NCBI GenBank assembly: GCA_963920705.1
Contig: CAWUCO010000268.1
Span: 372,001 to 436,000 of the forward strand
Reading direction: 5' to 3'
DNA length: 64,000 nucleotides
Source of the DNA: Odiellus spinosus
Lineage: Eukaryota; Arthropoda; Arachnida; Opiliones; Phalangiidae
Under the pieces are notes generated by a model that worked only from the letters and a program-made list of their open reading frames with translations, was not told where the DNA came from and made no database searches. Numbering within the stretch: position 1 is the first letter of the stretch; the number at the start of each line of letters is the position of its first letter. A program made the position numbers and the translations under genes. Below, in pieces: positions 13,401 to 28,197 of the stretch.

Positions 13401-16400
13401 ATTGCTCTTTCGAATGACTTTGGTTTTGTCTAAATTGCAAAATTGTGACAAATATAAAATTGGTTAAAATTAAGCAAAAACACTTAAAAATCCAAGATTA
13501 TTGGATTCAAATGGACACAAAACTTTTGATTTTTAAGCGATTTAGACAAAATTAAGACCACTCGAAAGAGCAAATATTGGTCTATCGAAAAAACAAGAGT
13601 TTTGGAAAATCCGTTGAATAACATGGAAAATATGGACAATTCAAAAAGCATCTAATATCAAAAAGCGAATTTTTAAAATCTGAAATTTGACTATTTTGAT
13701 ATTCTATGATTTCTTGAATTGGCCATATTTTTCTTGTTTTTCAACGGATTTTTGAAAACTCTTATTATTTAGACTGTCCATTAATTGCTCTTTCGAATGA
13801 CTTTGGTTTTGTCTAAATTGCAAAATTGTGACAAATATAAAATTGGTTAAAATAAAGCAAAAACTTAAAAATCCAAGATTATTGGATTCAAATGGACACA
13901 AAAATTTTGATTTTTAAGCGATTTAGACAAAATTAAGACTACTCGAAAGAGCAAATATTGGTCTATCTAAAAAACAAGAGTTTTGGAAAATCCGTTGAAA
14001 AACATGGAAAATTTAGCCAATTCAAAAAACATCTAATATCAAAAAGCTAATTTTTAAAATCTGAAATTTGACTATTTTGATATTGTATGGTTTCTTGAAT
14101 TGGCCATATTTTTCTTGTTTTTCAACGGATTTTTGAAAACTCTTATTATTTAGACTGTCCATTAATTGCTCTTTCGAATGACTTTGGTTTTGTCTAAATT
14201 GCAAAATTGTGACAAATATAAAATTGGTTAAAATTAAGCAAAAACACTTAAAAATCCAAGATTATTGGATTCAAATGGACACAAAACTTTTGATTTTTAA
14301 GCGATTTAGACAAAATTAAGACCACTCGAAAGAGCAAATATTGGTCTATCGAAAAAACAAGAGTTTTGGAAAATCCGTTGAAAAACATGGAAAATATGGA
14401 CAATTCAAAAAGCATCTAATATCAAAAAGCGAATTTTTAAAATCTGAAATTTGACTATTTTGATATTCTATGATTTCTTGAATTGGCCATATTTTTCTTG
14501 TTTTTCAACGGATTTTTGAAAACTCTTATTATTTAGACTGTCCATTAATTGCTCTTTCGAATGACTTTGGTTTTGTCTAAATTGCAAAATTGTGACAAAT
14601 ATAAAATTGGTTAAAATAAAGCAAAAACTTAAAAATCCAAGATTATTGGATTCAAATGGACACAAAAATTTTGATTTTTAAGCGATTTAGACAAAATTAA
14701 GACTACTCGAAAGAGCAAATATTGGTCTATCTAAAAAACAAGAGTTTTGGAAAATCCGTTGAAAAACATGGAAAATTTAGCCAATTCAAAAAACATCTAA
14801 TATCAAAAAGCTAATTTTTAAAATCTGAAATTTGACTATTTTGATATTGTATGGTTTCTTGAATTGGCCATATTTTTCTTGTTTTTCAACGGATTTTTGA
14901 AAACTCTTATTATTTAGACTGTCCATTAATTGCTCTTTCGAATGACTTTGGTTTTGTCTAAATTGCAAAATTGTGACAAATATAAAATTGGTTAAAATTA
15001 AGCAAAAACACTTAAAAATCCAAGATTATTGGATTCAAATGGACACAAAACTTTTGATTTTTAAGCGATTTAGACAAAATTAAGACCACTCGAAAGAGCA
15101 AATATTGGTCTATCGAAAAAACAAGAGTTTTGGAAAATCCGTTGAAAAACATGGAAAATATGGACAATTCAAAAAGCATCTAATATCAAAAAGCGAATTT
15201 TTAAAATCTGAAATTTGACTATTTTGATATTCTATGATTTCTTGAATTGGCCATATTTTTCTTGTTTTTCAACGGATTTTTGAAAACTCTTATTATTTAG
15301 ACTGTCCATTAATTGCTCTTTCGAATGACTTTGGTTTTGTCTAAATTGCAAAATTGTGACAAATATAAAATTGGTTAAAATAAAGCAAAAACTTAAAAAT
15401 CCAAGATTATTGGATTCAAATGGACACAAAAATTTTGATTTTTAAGCGATTTAGACAAAATTAAGACTACTCGAAAGAGCAAATATTGGTCTATCTAAAA
15501 AACAAGAGTTTTGGAAAATCCGTTGAAAAACATGGAAAATTTAGCCAATTCAAAAAACATCTAATATCAAAAAGCTAATTTTTAAAATCTGAAATTTGAC
15601 TATTTTGATATTGTATGGTTTCTTGAATTGGCCATATTTTTCTTGTTTTTCAACGGATTTTTGAAAACTCTTATTATTTAGTCTGTCCATTAATTGCTCT
15701 TTCGAATGACTTTGGTTTTGTCTAAATTGCAAAATTGTGACAAATATAAAATTGGTTAAAATTAAGCAAAAACACTTAAAAATCCAAGATTATTGGATTC
15801 AAATGGACACAAAACTTTTGATTTTTAAGCGATTTAGACAAAATTAAGACCACTCGAAAGAGCAAATATTGGTCTATCGAAAAAACAAGAGTTTTGGAAA
15901 ATCCGTTGAAAAACATGGAAAATATGGACAATTCAAAAAGCATCTAATATCAAAAAGCGAATTTTTAAAATCTGAAATTTGACTATTTTGATATTCTATG
16001 ATTTCTTGAATTGGCCATATTTTTCTTGTTTTTCAACGGATTTTTGAAAACTCTTATTATTTAGACTGTCCATTAATTGCTCTTTCGAATGACTTTGGTT
16101 TTGTCTAAATTGCAAAATTGTGACAAATATAAAATTGGTTAAAATAAAGCAAAAACTTAAAAATCCAAGATTATTGGATTCAAATGGACACAAAAATTTT
16201 GATTTTTAAGCGATTTAGACAAAATTATGACTACTCGAAAGAGCAAATATTGGTCTATCTAAAAAACAAGAGTTTTGGAAAATCCGTTGAAAAACATGGA
16301 AAATTTAGCCAATTCAAAAAACATCTAATATCAAAAAGCTAATTTTTAAAATCTGAAATTTGACTATTTTGATATTGTATGGTTTCTTGAATTGGCCATA

Positions 16401-18110
16401 TTTTTCTTGTTTTTCAACGGATTTTTGAAAACTCTTATTATTTAGTCTGTCCATTAATTGCTCTTTCGAATGACTTTGGTTTTGTCTAAATTGCAAAATT
16501 GTGACAAATATAAAATTGGTTAAAATTAAGCAAAAACACTTAAAAATCCAAGATTATTGGATTCAAATGGACACAAAACTTTTGATTTTTAAGCGATTTA
16601 GACAAAATTAAGACCACTCGAAAGAGCAAATATTGGTCTATCGAAAAAACAAGAGTTTTGGAAAATCCGTTGAAAAACATGGAAAATATGGACAATTCAA
16701 AAAGCATCTAATATCAAAAAGCGAATTTTTAAAATCTGAAATTTGACTATTTTGATATTCTATGATTTCTTGAATTGGCCATATTTTTCTTGTTTTTCAA
16801 CGGATTTTTGAAAACTCTTATTATTTAGACTGTCCATTAATTGCTCTTTCGAATGACTTTGGTTTTGTCTAAATTGCAAAATTGTGACAAATATAAAATT
16901 GGTTAAAATAAAGCAAAAACTTAAAAATCCAAGATTATTGGATTCAAATGGACACAAAAATTTTGATTTTTAAGCGATTTAGACAAAATTAAGACTACTC
17001 GAAAGAGCAAATATTGGTCTATCTAAAAAACAAGAGTTTTGGAAAATCCGTTGAAAAACATGGAAAATTTAGCCAATTCAAAAAACATCTAATATCAAAA
17101 AGCTAATTTTTAAAATCTGAAATTTGACTATTTTGATATTGTATGGTTTCTTGAATTGGCCATATTTTTCTTGTTTTTCAACGGATTTTTGAAAACTCTT
17201 ATTATTTAGACTGTCCATTAATTGCTCTTACGAATGACTTTGGTTTTGTCTAAATTGCAAAATTGTGACAAATATAAAATTGGTTAAAATTAAGCAAAAA
17301 CACTTAAAAATCCAAGATTATTGGATTCAAATGGACACAAAACTTTTGATTTTTAAGCGATTTAGACAAAATTAAGACCACTCGAAAGAGCAAATATTGG
17401 TCTATCGAAAAAACAAGAGTTTTGGAAAATCCGTTGAAAAACATGGAAAATATGGACAATTCAAAAAGCATCTAATATCAAAAAGCGAATTTTTAAAATC
17501 TGAAATTTGACTATTTTGATATTCTATGATTTCTTGAATTGGCCATATTTTTCTTGTTTTTCAACGGATTTTTGAAAACTCTTATTATTTAGACTGTCCA
17601 TTAATTGCTCTTTCGAATGACTTTGGTTTTGTCTAAATTGCAAAATTGTGACAAATATAAAATTGGTTAAAATAAAGCAAAAACTTAAAAATCCAAGATT
17701 ATTGGATTCAAATGGACACAAAAATTTTGATTTTTAAGCGATTTAGACAAAATTAAGACTACTCGAAAGAGCAAATATTGGTCTATCTAAAAAACAAGAG
17801 TTTTGGAAAATCCGTTGAAAAACATGGAAAATTTAGCCAATTCAAAAAACATCTAATATCAAAAAGCTAATTTTTAAAATCTGAAATTTGACTATTTTGA
17901 TATTGTATGGTTTCTTGAATTGGCCATATTTTTCTTGTTTTTCAACGGATTTTTGAAAACTCTTATTATTTAGTCTGTCCATTAATTGCTCTTTCGAATG
18001 ACTTTGGTTTTGTCTAAATTGCAAAATTGTGACAAATATAAAATTGGTTAAAATTAAGCAAAAACACTTAAAAATCCAAGATTATTGGATTCAAATGGAC
18101 ACAAAACTTT
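13401..18110 (+). repeat. Dimeric higher-order repeat, 764-bp period
   Basis: The most regular part of the window. The odd-monomer marker tctatcgaaaaaacaag occurs at 13581, 14345 and onward at 764-bp steps to about 17405, six times in all. The even-monomer marker aaaaagctaattttt alternates with it. Only a few private substitutions separate copies (for example tagtctgtcc replacing tagactgtcc in three of them). The near identity implies very recent amplification of a two-monomer unit. Confidence 0.92.
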
Positions 18111-18956
18111 TGATTTTTAAGCGATTTAGACAAAATTAAGACCACTCGAAAGAGCAAATATTGGTCTATCTAAAAAACAAGAGTTTTGGAAAATCCGTTG
18201 AAAAACATGGAAAATATGGACAATTCAAAAAGCATCTAATATCAAAAAGCGAATTTTGAAAATCTGAAATTTGACTATTTTGATATTGTATGGTTTCTTG
18301 AATTGGCCATATTTTTCTTGTTTTTCAACGGATTTTTGAAAACTCTTATTATTTAGACTGTCCATTAATTGCTCTTTCGAATGACTTTGGTTTTGTCTAA
18401 ATTGCATAATTGTGACAAATATAAAATTGGTTAAAATAAAGTAAAAACTTAAAAATCCAAGATTATTGGATTCAAATGGACACAAAACTTTTGATTTTTA
18501 AGCGATTTAGACAAAATTAAGACCACTCGAAAGAGCAAATATTGGTCTATCTAAAAAACAAGAGTTTTGGAAAATCCGTTGAAAAACATGGAAAATTTAG
18601 CCAATTCAAAAAACATCTAATATCAAAAAGCGAATTTTTAAAATCTGAAATTTGACTATTTTGATATTGTATGGTTTCTTGAATTGGCCATATTTTTCTT
18701 GTTTTTCAACGGATTTCTGAAAACTCTTATTATTTAGACTGTCCATTAATTGCTCTTTCGAATGACTTTGGTTTTGTCTAAATTGCAAAATTGTGACAAA
18801 TATAAAATTGGTTAAAATAAAGCAAAAACTTAAAAATCCAAGATTATTGGATTCAAATGGACACAAAACTTTTGATTTTTAAGCGATTTAGACAAAATTA
18901 AGACCACTCGAAAGAGCAAATATTGGTCTATCTAAAAAACAAGAGTTTTGGAAAAT

Positions 18957-21900
18957 CCGTTTAAAAACATGGAAAATATAGCCAATTCAAAAAACATCTA
19001 ATATCAAAAAGCGAATTTTTAAAATCTGAAATTTGACTATTTTGATATTGTATGGTTTCTTGAATTGGCCATATTTTTCTTGTTTTTCAACGGATTTTTG
19101 AAAACTCTTATTATTTAGACTGTCCATTAATTGCTCTTTCGAATGACTTTGGTTTTGTCTAAATTGCAAAATTGTGACAAATATAAAATTGGGTAAAATT
19201 AAGCAAAAACACTTAAAAATCCAAGATTATTGGATTCAAATGGACACAAAACTTTTGATTTTTAAGCGATTTAGACAAAATTAAGACCACTCGAAAGAGC
19301 AAATATTGGTCTATCTAAAAAACAAGAGTTTTGGAAAATCCGTTGAAAAACATGGAAAATATGGACAATTCAAAAAGCATCTAATATCAAAAAGCGAATT
19401 TTTAAAATCTGAAATTTGACTATTTTGATATTGTATGATTTCTTGAATTGGCCATATTTTTCTTGTTTTTCAACGAATTTTTGAAAACTCTTGTTATTTA
19501 GACTGTCCATTAATTGCTCTTTCGAATGACTTTGGTTTTGTCTAAATTGCAAAATTGTGACAAATATAAAATTGGTTAAAATAAAGCAAAAACACTTAAA
19601 AATCCAAGATTATTGGATTAAAATGGACACAAAACTTTTGATTTTTAAGCGATTTAGACAAAATTAAGACCACTCGAAAAAGCAAATATTGGTCTATCTG
19701 AAAATCAAGAGTTTTGGAAAATCCGTTGAAAAACATGGAAAATATGGACAATTCAAAAAACATCTAATATCAAAAAGCGAATTTTGAAAATCTGAAATTT
19801 GACTATTTTGATATTCTATGATTTCTTGAATTGGCCATATTTTTCTTGTTTTTCAACGGATTTTTGAAAACTCTTGTTATTTAGACTGTCCATTAATTGC
19901 TCTTTCGAATGACTTTGGTTTTGTCTAAATTGCAAAATTGTGACCAATATAAAATTGGTTAAAATTAAGCAAAAACGCTTAAAAATCCAAGATTATTGGA
20001 TTCAAATGGACACAAAACTTTTGATTTTTAAGCGATTTAGACAAAATTAAGACCACTCGAAAGAGCAAATATTGGTCTATCTGAAAATCAAGAGTTTTGG
20101 AAAATCCGTTGAAAAACATGGAAAATATGGACAATTCAAAAAACATCTAATATCAAAAAGCGAATTTTAAAATCTGAAATTTGACTATTTTGATATTCTA
20201 TGATTTCTTGAATTGGCCATATTTTTCTTGTTTTTCAACGGATTTTTGAAAACTCTTATTATTTAGACTGTCCATTAATTGCTCTTTCGAATGACTTTGG
20301 TTTTGTCTAAATTGCAAAATTTTGACAAATATAAAATTGGTTAAAATAAAGCAAAAACACTTAAAAATCCAAGATTATTGGATTCAAATGGACACAAAAC
20401 TTTTGATTTTTAAGCGATTTAGACAAAATTAAGACTACTCGAAAGAGCAAATATTGGTCTATCTAAAAAACAAGAGTTTTGGAAAATCCGTTGAAAAACA
20501 TGGAAAATATGGACAATTCAAAAAACATCTAATATCATAAGGCGAATTTTGAAAATCTGAAATTTGACTATTTTGATATTCTATGATTTCTTGAATTGGC
20601 CATATTTTTCTTGTTTTTCAACGGATTTTTGAAAACTCTTGTTATTTAGACTGTCCATTAATTGCTCTTTCGAATGACTTTGGTTTTGTCTAAATTGCAA
20701 AATTGTGACCAATATAAAATTGGTTAAAATTAAGCAAAAACGCTTAAAAATCCAAGATTATTGGATTCAAATGGACACAAAACTTTTGATTTTTAAGCGA
20801 TTTAGACAAAATTAAGACCACTCGAAAGAGCAAATATTGGTCTATCTAAAAAACAAGAGTTTTGGAAAATCCGTTGAAAAACATGGAAAATATGGACAAT
20901 TCAAAAAGCATCTAATATCAAAAAGCGAATTTTTAAAATCTGAAATTTGACTATTTTGATATTGTATGGTTTCTTGAATTGGCCATATTTTTCTTGTTTT
21001 TCAACGGATTTTTGAAAACTCTTATTATTTAGACTGTCCATTAATTGCTCTTTCGAATGACTTTGGTTTTGTCTAAATTGCAAAATTGTGACAAATATAA
21101 AATTGGGTAAAATTAAGCAAAAACACTTAAAAATCCAAGATTATTGGATTCAAATGGACACAAAACTTTTGATTTTTAAGCGATTTAGACAAAATTAAGA
21201 CCACTCGAAAGAGCAAATATTGGTCTATCTAAAAAACAAGAGTTTTGGAAAATCCGTTGAAAAACATGGAAAATATGGACAATTCAAAAAGCATCTAATA
21301 TCAAAAAGCGAATTTTTAAAATCTGAAATTTGACTATTTTGATATTGTATGATTTCTTGAATTGGCCATATTTTTCTTGTTTTTCAACGAATTTTTGAAA
21401 ACTCTTGTTATTTAGACTGTCCATTAATTGCTCTTTCGAATGACTTTGGTTTTGTCTAAATTGCAAAATTGTGACAAATATAAAATTGGTTAAAATAAAG
21501 CAAAAACACTTAAAAATCCAAGATTATTGGATTAAAATGGACACAAAACTTTTGATTTTTAAGCGATTTAGACAAAATTAAGACCACTCGAAAAAGCAAA
21601 TATTGGTCTATCTGAAAATCAAGAGTTTTGGAAAATCCGTTGAAAAACATGGAAAATATGGACAATTCAAAAAACATCTAATATCAAAAAGCGAATTTTG
21701 AAAATCTGAAATTTGACTATTTTGATATTCTATGATTTCTTGAATTGGCCATATTTTTCTTGTTTTTCAACGGATTTTTGAAAACTCTTGTTATTTAGAC
21801 TGTCCATTAATTGCTCTTTCGAATGACTTTGGTTTTGTCTAAATTGCAAAATTGTGACCAATATAAAATTGGTTAAAATTAAGCAAAAACGCTTAAAAAT

Positions 21901-24900
21901 CCAAGATTATTGGATTCAAATGGACACAAAACTTTTGATTTTTAAGCGATTTAGACAAAATTAAGACCACTCGAAAGAGCAAATATTGGTCTATCTGAAA
22001 ATCAAGAGTTTTGGAAAATCCGTTGAAAAACATGGAAAATATGGACAATTCAAAAAACATCTAATATCAAAAAGCGAATTTTAAAATCTGAAATTTGACT
22101 ATTTTGATATTCTATGATTTCTTGAATTGGCCATATTTTTCTTGTTTTTCAACGGATTTTTGAAAACTCTTATTATTTAGACTGTCCATTAATTGCTCTT
22201 TCGAATGACTTTGGTTTTGTCTAAATTGCAAAATTTTGACAAATATAAAATTGGTTAAAATAAAGCAAAAACACTTAAAAATCCAAGATTATTGGATTCA
22301 AATGGACACAAAACTTTTGATTTTTAAGCGATTTAGACAAAATTAAGACTACTCGAAAGAGCAAATATTGGTCTATCTAAAAAACAAGAGTTTTGGAAAA
22401 TCCGTTGAAAAACATGGAAAATATGGACAATTCAAAAAACATCTAATATCATAAAGCGAATTTTGAAAATCTGAAATTTGACTATTTTGATATTCTATGA
22501 TTTCTTGAATTGGCCATATTTTTCTTGTTTTTCAACGGATTTTTGAAAACTCTTGTTATTTAGACTGTCCATTAATTGCTCTTTCGAATGACTTTGGTTT
22601 TGTCTAAATTGCAAAATTGTGACCAATATAAAATTGGTTAAAATTAAGCAAAAACGCTTAAAAATCCAAGATTATTGGATTCAAATGGACACAAAACTTT
22701 TGATTTTTAAGCGATTTAGACAAAATTAAGACCACTCGAAAGAGCAAATATTGGTCTATCTGAAAATCAAGAGTTTTGGAAAATCCGTTGAAAAACATGG
22801 AAAATATGGACAATTCAAAAAACATCTAATATCAAAAAGCGAATTTTAAAATCTGAAATTTGACTATTTTGATATTCTATGATTTCTTGAATTGGCCATA
22901 TTTTTCTTGTTTTTCAACGGATTTTTGAAAACTCTTATTATTTAGACTGTCCATTAATTGCTCTTTCGAATGACTTTGGTTTTGTCTAAATTGCAAAATT
23001 TTGACAAATATAAAATTGGTTAAAATAAAGCAAAAACACTTAAAAATCCAAGATTATTGGATTCAAATGGACACAAAACTTTTGATTTTTAAGCGATTTA
23101 GACAAAATTAAGACCACTCGAAAGAGCAAATATTGGTCTATCTAAAAAACAAGAGTTTTGGAAAATCCGTTTAAAAACATGGAAAATATAGCCAATTCAA
23201 AAAACATCTAATATCAAAAAGCGAATTTTTAAAATCTGAAATTTGACTATTTTGATATTGTATGGTTTCTTGAATTGGCCATATTTTTCTTGTTTTTCAA
23301 CGGATTTTTGAAAACTCTTATTATTTAGACTGTCCATTAATTGCTCTTTCGAATGACTTTGGTTTTGTCTAAATTGCAAAATTGTGACAAATATAAAATT
23401 GGGTAAAATTAAGCAAAAACACTTAAAAATCCAAGATTATTGGATTCAAATGGACACAAAACTTTTGATTTTTAAGCGATTTAGACAAAATTAAGACCAC
23501 TCGAAAGAGCAAATATTGGTCTATCTAAAAAACAAGAGTTTTGGAAAATCCGTTGAAAAACATGGAAAATATGGACAATTCAAAAAGCATCTAATATCAA
23601 AAAGCGAATTTTTAAAATCTGAAATTTGACTATTTTGATATTGTATGATTTCTTGAATTGGCCATATTTTTCTTGTTTTTCAACGAATTTTTGAAAACTC
23701 TTGTTATTTAGACTGTCCATTAATTGCTCTTTCGAATGACTTTGGTTTTGTCTAAATTGCAAAATTGTGACAAATATAAAATTGGTTAAAATAAAGCAAA
23801 AACACTTAAAAATCCAAGATTATTGGATTAAAATGGACACAAAACTTTTGATTTTTAAGCGATTTAGACAAAATTAAGACCACTCGAAAAAGCAAATATT
23901 GGTCTATCTGAAAATCAAGAGTTTTGGAAAATCCGTTGAAAAACATGGAAAATATGGACAATTCAAAAAACATCTAATATCAAAAAGCGAATTTTGAAAA
24001 TCTGAAATTTGACTATTTTGATATTCTATGATTTCTTGAATTGGCCATATTTTTCTTGTTTTTCAACGGATTTTTGAAAACTCTTGTTATTTAGACTGTC
24101 CATTAATTGCTCTTTCGAATGACTTTGGTTTTGTCTAAATTGCAAAATTGTGACCAATATAAAATTGGTTAAAATTAAGCAAAAACGCTTAAAAATCCAA
24201 GATTATTGGATTCAAATGGACACAAAACTTTTGATTTTTAAGCGATTTAGACAAAATTAAGACCACTCGAAAGAGCAAATATTGGTCTATCTGAAAATCA
24301 AGAGTTTTGGAAAATCCGTTGAAAAACATGGAAAATATGGACAATTCAAAAAACATCTAATATCAAAAAGCGAATTTTAAAATCTGAAATTTGACTATTT
24401 TGATATTCTATGATTTCTTGAATTGGCCATATTTTTCTTGTTTTTCAACGGATTTTTGAAAACTCTTATTATTTAGACTGTCCATTAATTGCTCTTTCGA
24501 ATGACTTTGGTTTTGTCTAAATTGCAAAATTTTGACAAATATAAAATTGGTTAAAATAAAGCAAAAACACTTAAAAATCCAAGATTATTGGATTCAAATG
24601 GACACAAAACTTTTGATTTTTAAGCGATTTAGACAAAATTAAGACTACTCGAAAGAGCAAATATTGGTCTATCTAAAAAACAAGAGTTTTGGAAAATCCG
24701 TTGAAAAACATGGAAAATATGGACAATTCAAAAAACATCTAATATCATAAAGCGAATTTTGAAAATCTGAAATTTGACTATTTTGATATTCTATGATTTC
24801 TTGAATTGGCCATATTTTTCTTGTTTTTCAACGGATTTTTGAAAACTCTTATTATTTAGATTGTCCATTAATTGCTCTTTCGAATGACTTTGGTTTTGTC

Positions 24901-26100
24901 TAAATTGCAAAATTGTGACAAATATAAAATTGGGTAAAATTAAGCAAAAACACTTAAAAATCCAAGATTATTGGATTCAAATGGACACAAAACTTTTGAT
25001 TTTTAAGCGATTTAGACAAAATTAAGACCACTCGAAAGAGCAAATATTGGTCTATCTAAAAAACAAGAGTTTTGGAAAATCCGTTGAAAAACATGGAAAA
25101 TATGGACAATTCAAAAAGCATCTAATATCAAAAAGCGAATTTTTAAAATCTGAAATTTGACTATTTTGATATTGTATGATTTCTTGAATTGGCCATATTT
25201 TTCTTGTTTTTCAACGAATTTTTGAAAACTCTTGTTATTTAGACTGTCCATTAATTGCTCTTTCGAATGACTTTGGTTTTGTCTAAATTGCAAAATTGTG
25301 ACAAATATAAAATTGGTTAAAATAAAGCAAAAACACTTAAAAATCCAAGATTATTGGATTAAAATGGACACAAAACTTTTGATTTTTAAGCGATTTAGAC
25401 AAAATTAAGACCACTCGAAAAAGCAAATATTGGTCTATCTGAAAATCAAGAGTTTTGGAAAATCCGTTGAAAAACATGGAAAATATGGACAATTCAAAAA
25501 ACATCTAATATCAAAAAGCGAATTTTGAAAATCTGAAATTTGACTATTTTGATATTCTATGATTTCTTGAATTGGCCATATTTTTCTTGTTTTTCAACGG
25601 ATTTTTGAAAACTCTTGTTATTTAGACTGTCCATTAATTGCTCTTTCGAATGACTTTGGTTTTGTCTAAATTGCAAAATTGTGACCAATATAAAATTGGT
25701 TAAAATTAAGCAAAAACGCTTAAAAATCCAAGATTATTGGATTCAAATGGACACAAAACTTTTGATTTTTAAGCGATTTAGACAAAATTAAGACCACTCG
25801 AAAGAGCAAATATTGGTCTATCTGAAAATCAAGAGTTTTGGAAAATCCGTTGAAAAACATGGAAAATATGGACAATTCAAAAAACATCTAATATCAAAAA
25901 GCGAATTTTAAAATCTGAAATTTGACTATTTTGATATTCTATGATTTCTTGAATTGGCCATATTTTTCTTGTTTTTCAACGGATTTTTGAAAACTCTTAT
26001 TATTTAGACTGTCCATTAATTGCTCTTTCGAATGACTTTGGTTTTGTCTAAATTGCAAAATTTTGACAAATATAAAATTGGTTAAAATAAAGCAAAAACA
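18957..26100 (+). repeat. Variable-length higher-order repeat (5-, 6- and 4-monomer spacings)
   Basis: The same ordered set of variants recurs at unequal spacings. The marker attgggtaaaat occurs near 19187, 21101, 23397 and 24927, so the steps are about 1914, 2296 and 1530 bp. The marker ttcaacgaattttt shows the same steps. The marker atatcataa(g/a)gcg occurs near 20532, 22447 and 24742. Steps are whole monomer multiples, as expected from gain and loss of monomers inside the HOR by unequal exchange. Confidence 0.85.
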
Positions 26101-27775
26101 CTTAAAAATCCAAGATTATTGGATTCAAATGGACACAAAACTTTTGATTTTTAAGCGATTTAGACAAAATTAAGACAACTCGAAAGAGCAAATATTGGTC
26201 TATCTAAAAAACAAGAGTTTTGGAAAATCCGTTGAATAACATGGAAAATATGGACAATTCAAAAAACATCTAATATCAAAAAGCGAATTTTGAAAATCTG
26301 AAATTTGACTATTTTGATATTCTATCATTTCTTGAATTGGCCATATTTTTCTTGTTTTTCAACGGATTTTTGAAAACTCTTATTATTTAGACTGTCCATT
26401 AATTGCTCTTTCGAATGACTTTGGTTTTGTCTAAATTGCAAAATTGTGATAAATATAAAATTGGTTAAAATAAAGCAAAAACACTTAAAAATCCAAGATT
26501 ATTGGATTCAAATGGACACAAAACTTTTGATTTTTAAGCGATTTAGACAAAATTAAGACCACTCGAAAGAGCAAATATTGGTCTATCTAAAAAACAAGAG
26601 TTTTGGAAAATCCCTTGAAAAACATGGAAAATATGGACAATTCAAAAAACATCTAATATCAAAAAGCGAATTTTGAAAATCTGAAATTTGACTATTTTGA
26701 TATTCTATGATTTCTTGAATTGGCCATATTTTTCTTGTTTTTCAACGGATTTTTGAAAACTCTTATTATTTAGACTGTCCATTAATTGCTCTTTCGAATG
26801 ACTTTGGTTTTGTCTAAATTGCAAAATTGTGACAAATATAAAATTGGTTAAAATAAAGCAAAAACACTTAAAAATCCAAGATTATTGGATTCAAATGGAC
26901 ACAACACTTTTGATTTTTAAGCGATTTAGACAAAATTAAGACCACTCGAAAGAGCAAATATTGGTCTATCTGAAAATCAAGAGTTTTGGAAAATCCGTTG
27001 AAAAACATGGAAAATATGGACAATTCAAAAAGCATCTAATATCAAAAAGCGAATTTTGAAAATCTGAAATTTGACTATTTTGATATTCTATGATTTCTTG
27101 AATTGGCCACATTTTTCTTGTTTTTCAACGGATTTTTGAAAACTCTTATTATTTAGACTGTCCATTAATTGCTCTTTCGAATGACTTTGGTTTTGTCTAA
27201 ATTGCAAAATTGTGACAAATATAAAATTGTTTAAAATTAAGCAAAAACGCTTAAAAATCCAAGATTATTGGATTAAAATGGACACAAAACTTTTGATTTT
27301 TAAGCGATTTAGACAAAATTAAGACCACTCGAAAGAGCAAATATTGGTCTATCTGAAAATCAAGAGTTTTGGAAAATCCGTTGAAAAACATGGAAAATAT
27401 GGACAATTCAAAAAGCATCTAATATCAAAAAGCGAATTTTGAAAATCTGAAATTTGACTATTTTGATATTCTATGATTTCTTGAATTGGCCACATTTTTC
27501 TTGTTTTTCAACGGATTTTTGAAAACTCTTATTATTTAGACTGTCCATTAATTGCTCTTTCGAATGACTTTGGTTTTGTCTAAATTGCAAAATTGAGACA
27601 AATATAAAATTGTTTAAAATTAAGCAAAAACGCTTAAAAATCCAAGATTATTGGATTAAAATGGACACAAAACTTTTGATTTTTAAGCGATTTAGACAAA
27701 ATTAAGACCACTCGAAAGAGCAAATATTGGTCTATCTGAAAATCAAGAGTTTTGGAAAATCCTTTGAAAAACATT

Positions 27776-27799
27776 AAAAACAGGCCAGCTGGCCTGTTT
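27776..27799. repeat. Perfect palindrome heading copy 1
   Basis: A 24-bp exact palindrome with core caggccagctggcctg flanked by aaaa and tttt. An RNA copy would fold into a GC-rich stem followed by a U-run. It is present unchanged at the head of copy 2, although the flanking repeat has diverged, which hints at conservation. It does not fit the insect histone 3' stem-loop pattern. Confidence 0.9.
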
Positions 27800-27889
27800 T
27801 ATTTATAGGTGTCTCAAAATTTCATTAGAAAAGTCTATGGAGATTTGTCTTATGAGGTGGAATTCTTTGTCATATTGATAACTGAGATA

Positions 27890-27922
27890 TTCTTCTTCTT
27901 CTTCTTCTTCTTCTTCTTCTTC
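27890..27922 (+). repeat. (TTC)11 microsatellite
   Basis: Eleven uninterrupted TTC units in copy 1. The equivalent place in copy 2 has six. The run encodes phenylalanine in an 81-codon frame opening at GTG, which I do not accept as a gene. Confidence 0.95.
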
Positions 27923-28197
27923 TCCCGACCGCGAGTCCGTTTCATTGAGAGTTTGCATTCGAGAGAGAAAAATATGTTAGGATCATGGGGGTACTCTATA
28001 TTTTTCTATGTTTTTCTGATGAATACTTCGACTGAGATAACAAAAGCTTTATAGATAACGTTGAAGCCCCGTGAAAGACGGCGTTTCATTCAGAGTTTGC
28101 ATTCGAGAGAGAGAGAAATGTTGGAGTGTTCTATATTTTTTATACTTTTCTGATGTTGAATACTACGACTGAGATAACAAAAACTTTAGATAACGTT

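Larger units (their letters stand above)
1..27774 (+). repeat. Satellite array block A (~383-bp monomers, forward)
   Basis: About 72 head-to-tail copies of one AT-rich monomer. The landmark ctttcg in the right arm falls at 388, 771, 1155 and 1538, giving periods of 383, 384 and 383. All copies in this block read in the same direction; I call this direction forward. Neighbouring monomers differ by scattered substitutions and 1-6 bp indels, and the variants recur at multiples of the monomer length, so the block is a set of higher-order repeats rather than a uniform array. No gene lies here: the recurrent 60-86 codon frames on the minus strand are the same repeat read over and over. The satellite family is not one I recognise. 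Confidence 0.98.

Noticed and set aside
1-27774. CRISPR-like reading of the regular repeats
   Set aside because: The period is 383 bp with no distinct short repeats and unique spacers. It is satellite DNA.
27776-27799. Palindrome as a histone mRNA 3' stem-loop or Helitron 3' hairpin
   Set aside because: It has no four-base loop and no flanking pattern of the histone signal. No CTRR end follows at the distance expected of a Helitron.
27809-28054. Paralogous phenylalanine-run frames at 27809-28054 and 29134-29343
   Set aside because: The first opens at GTG. Shared openness is explained by a TTC repeat changing in threes, and the two diverge in frame upstream of the run. No domain is recognisable.
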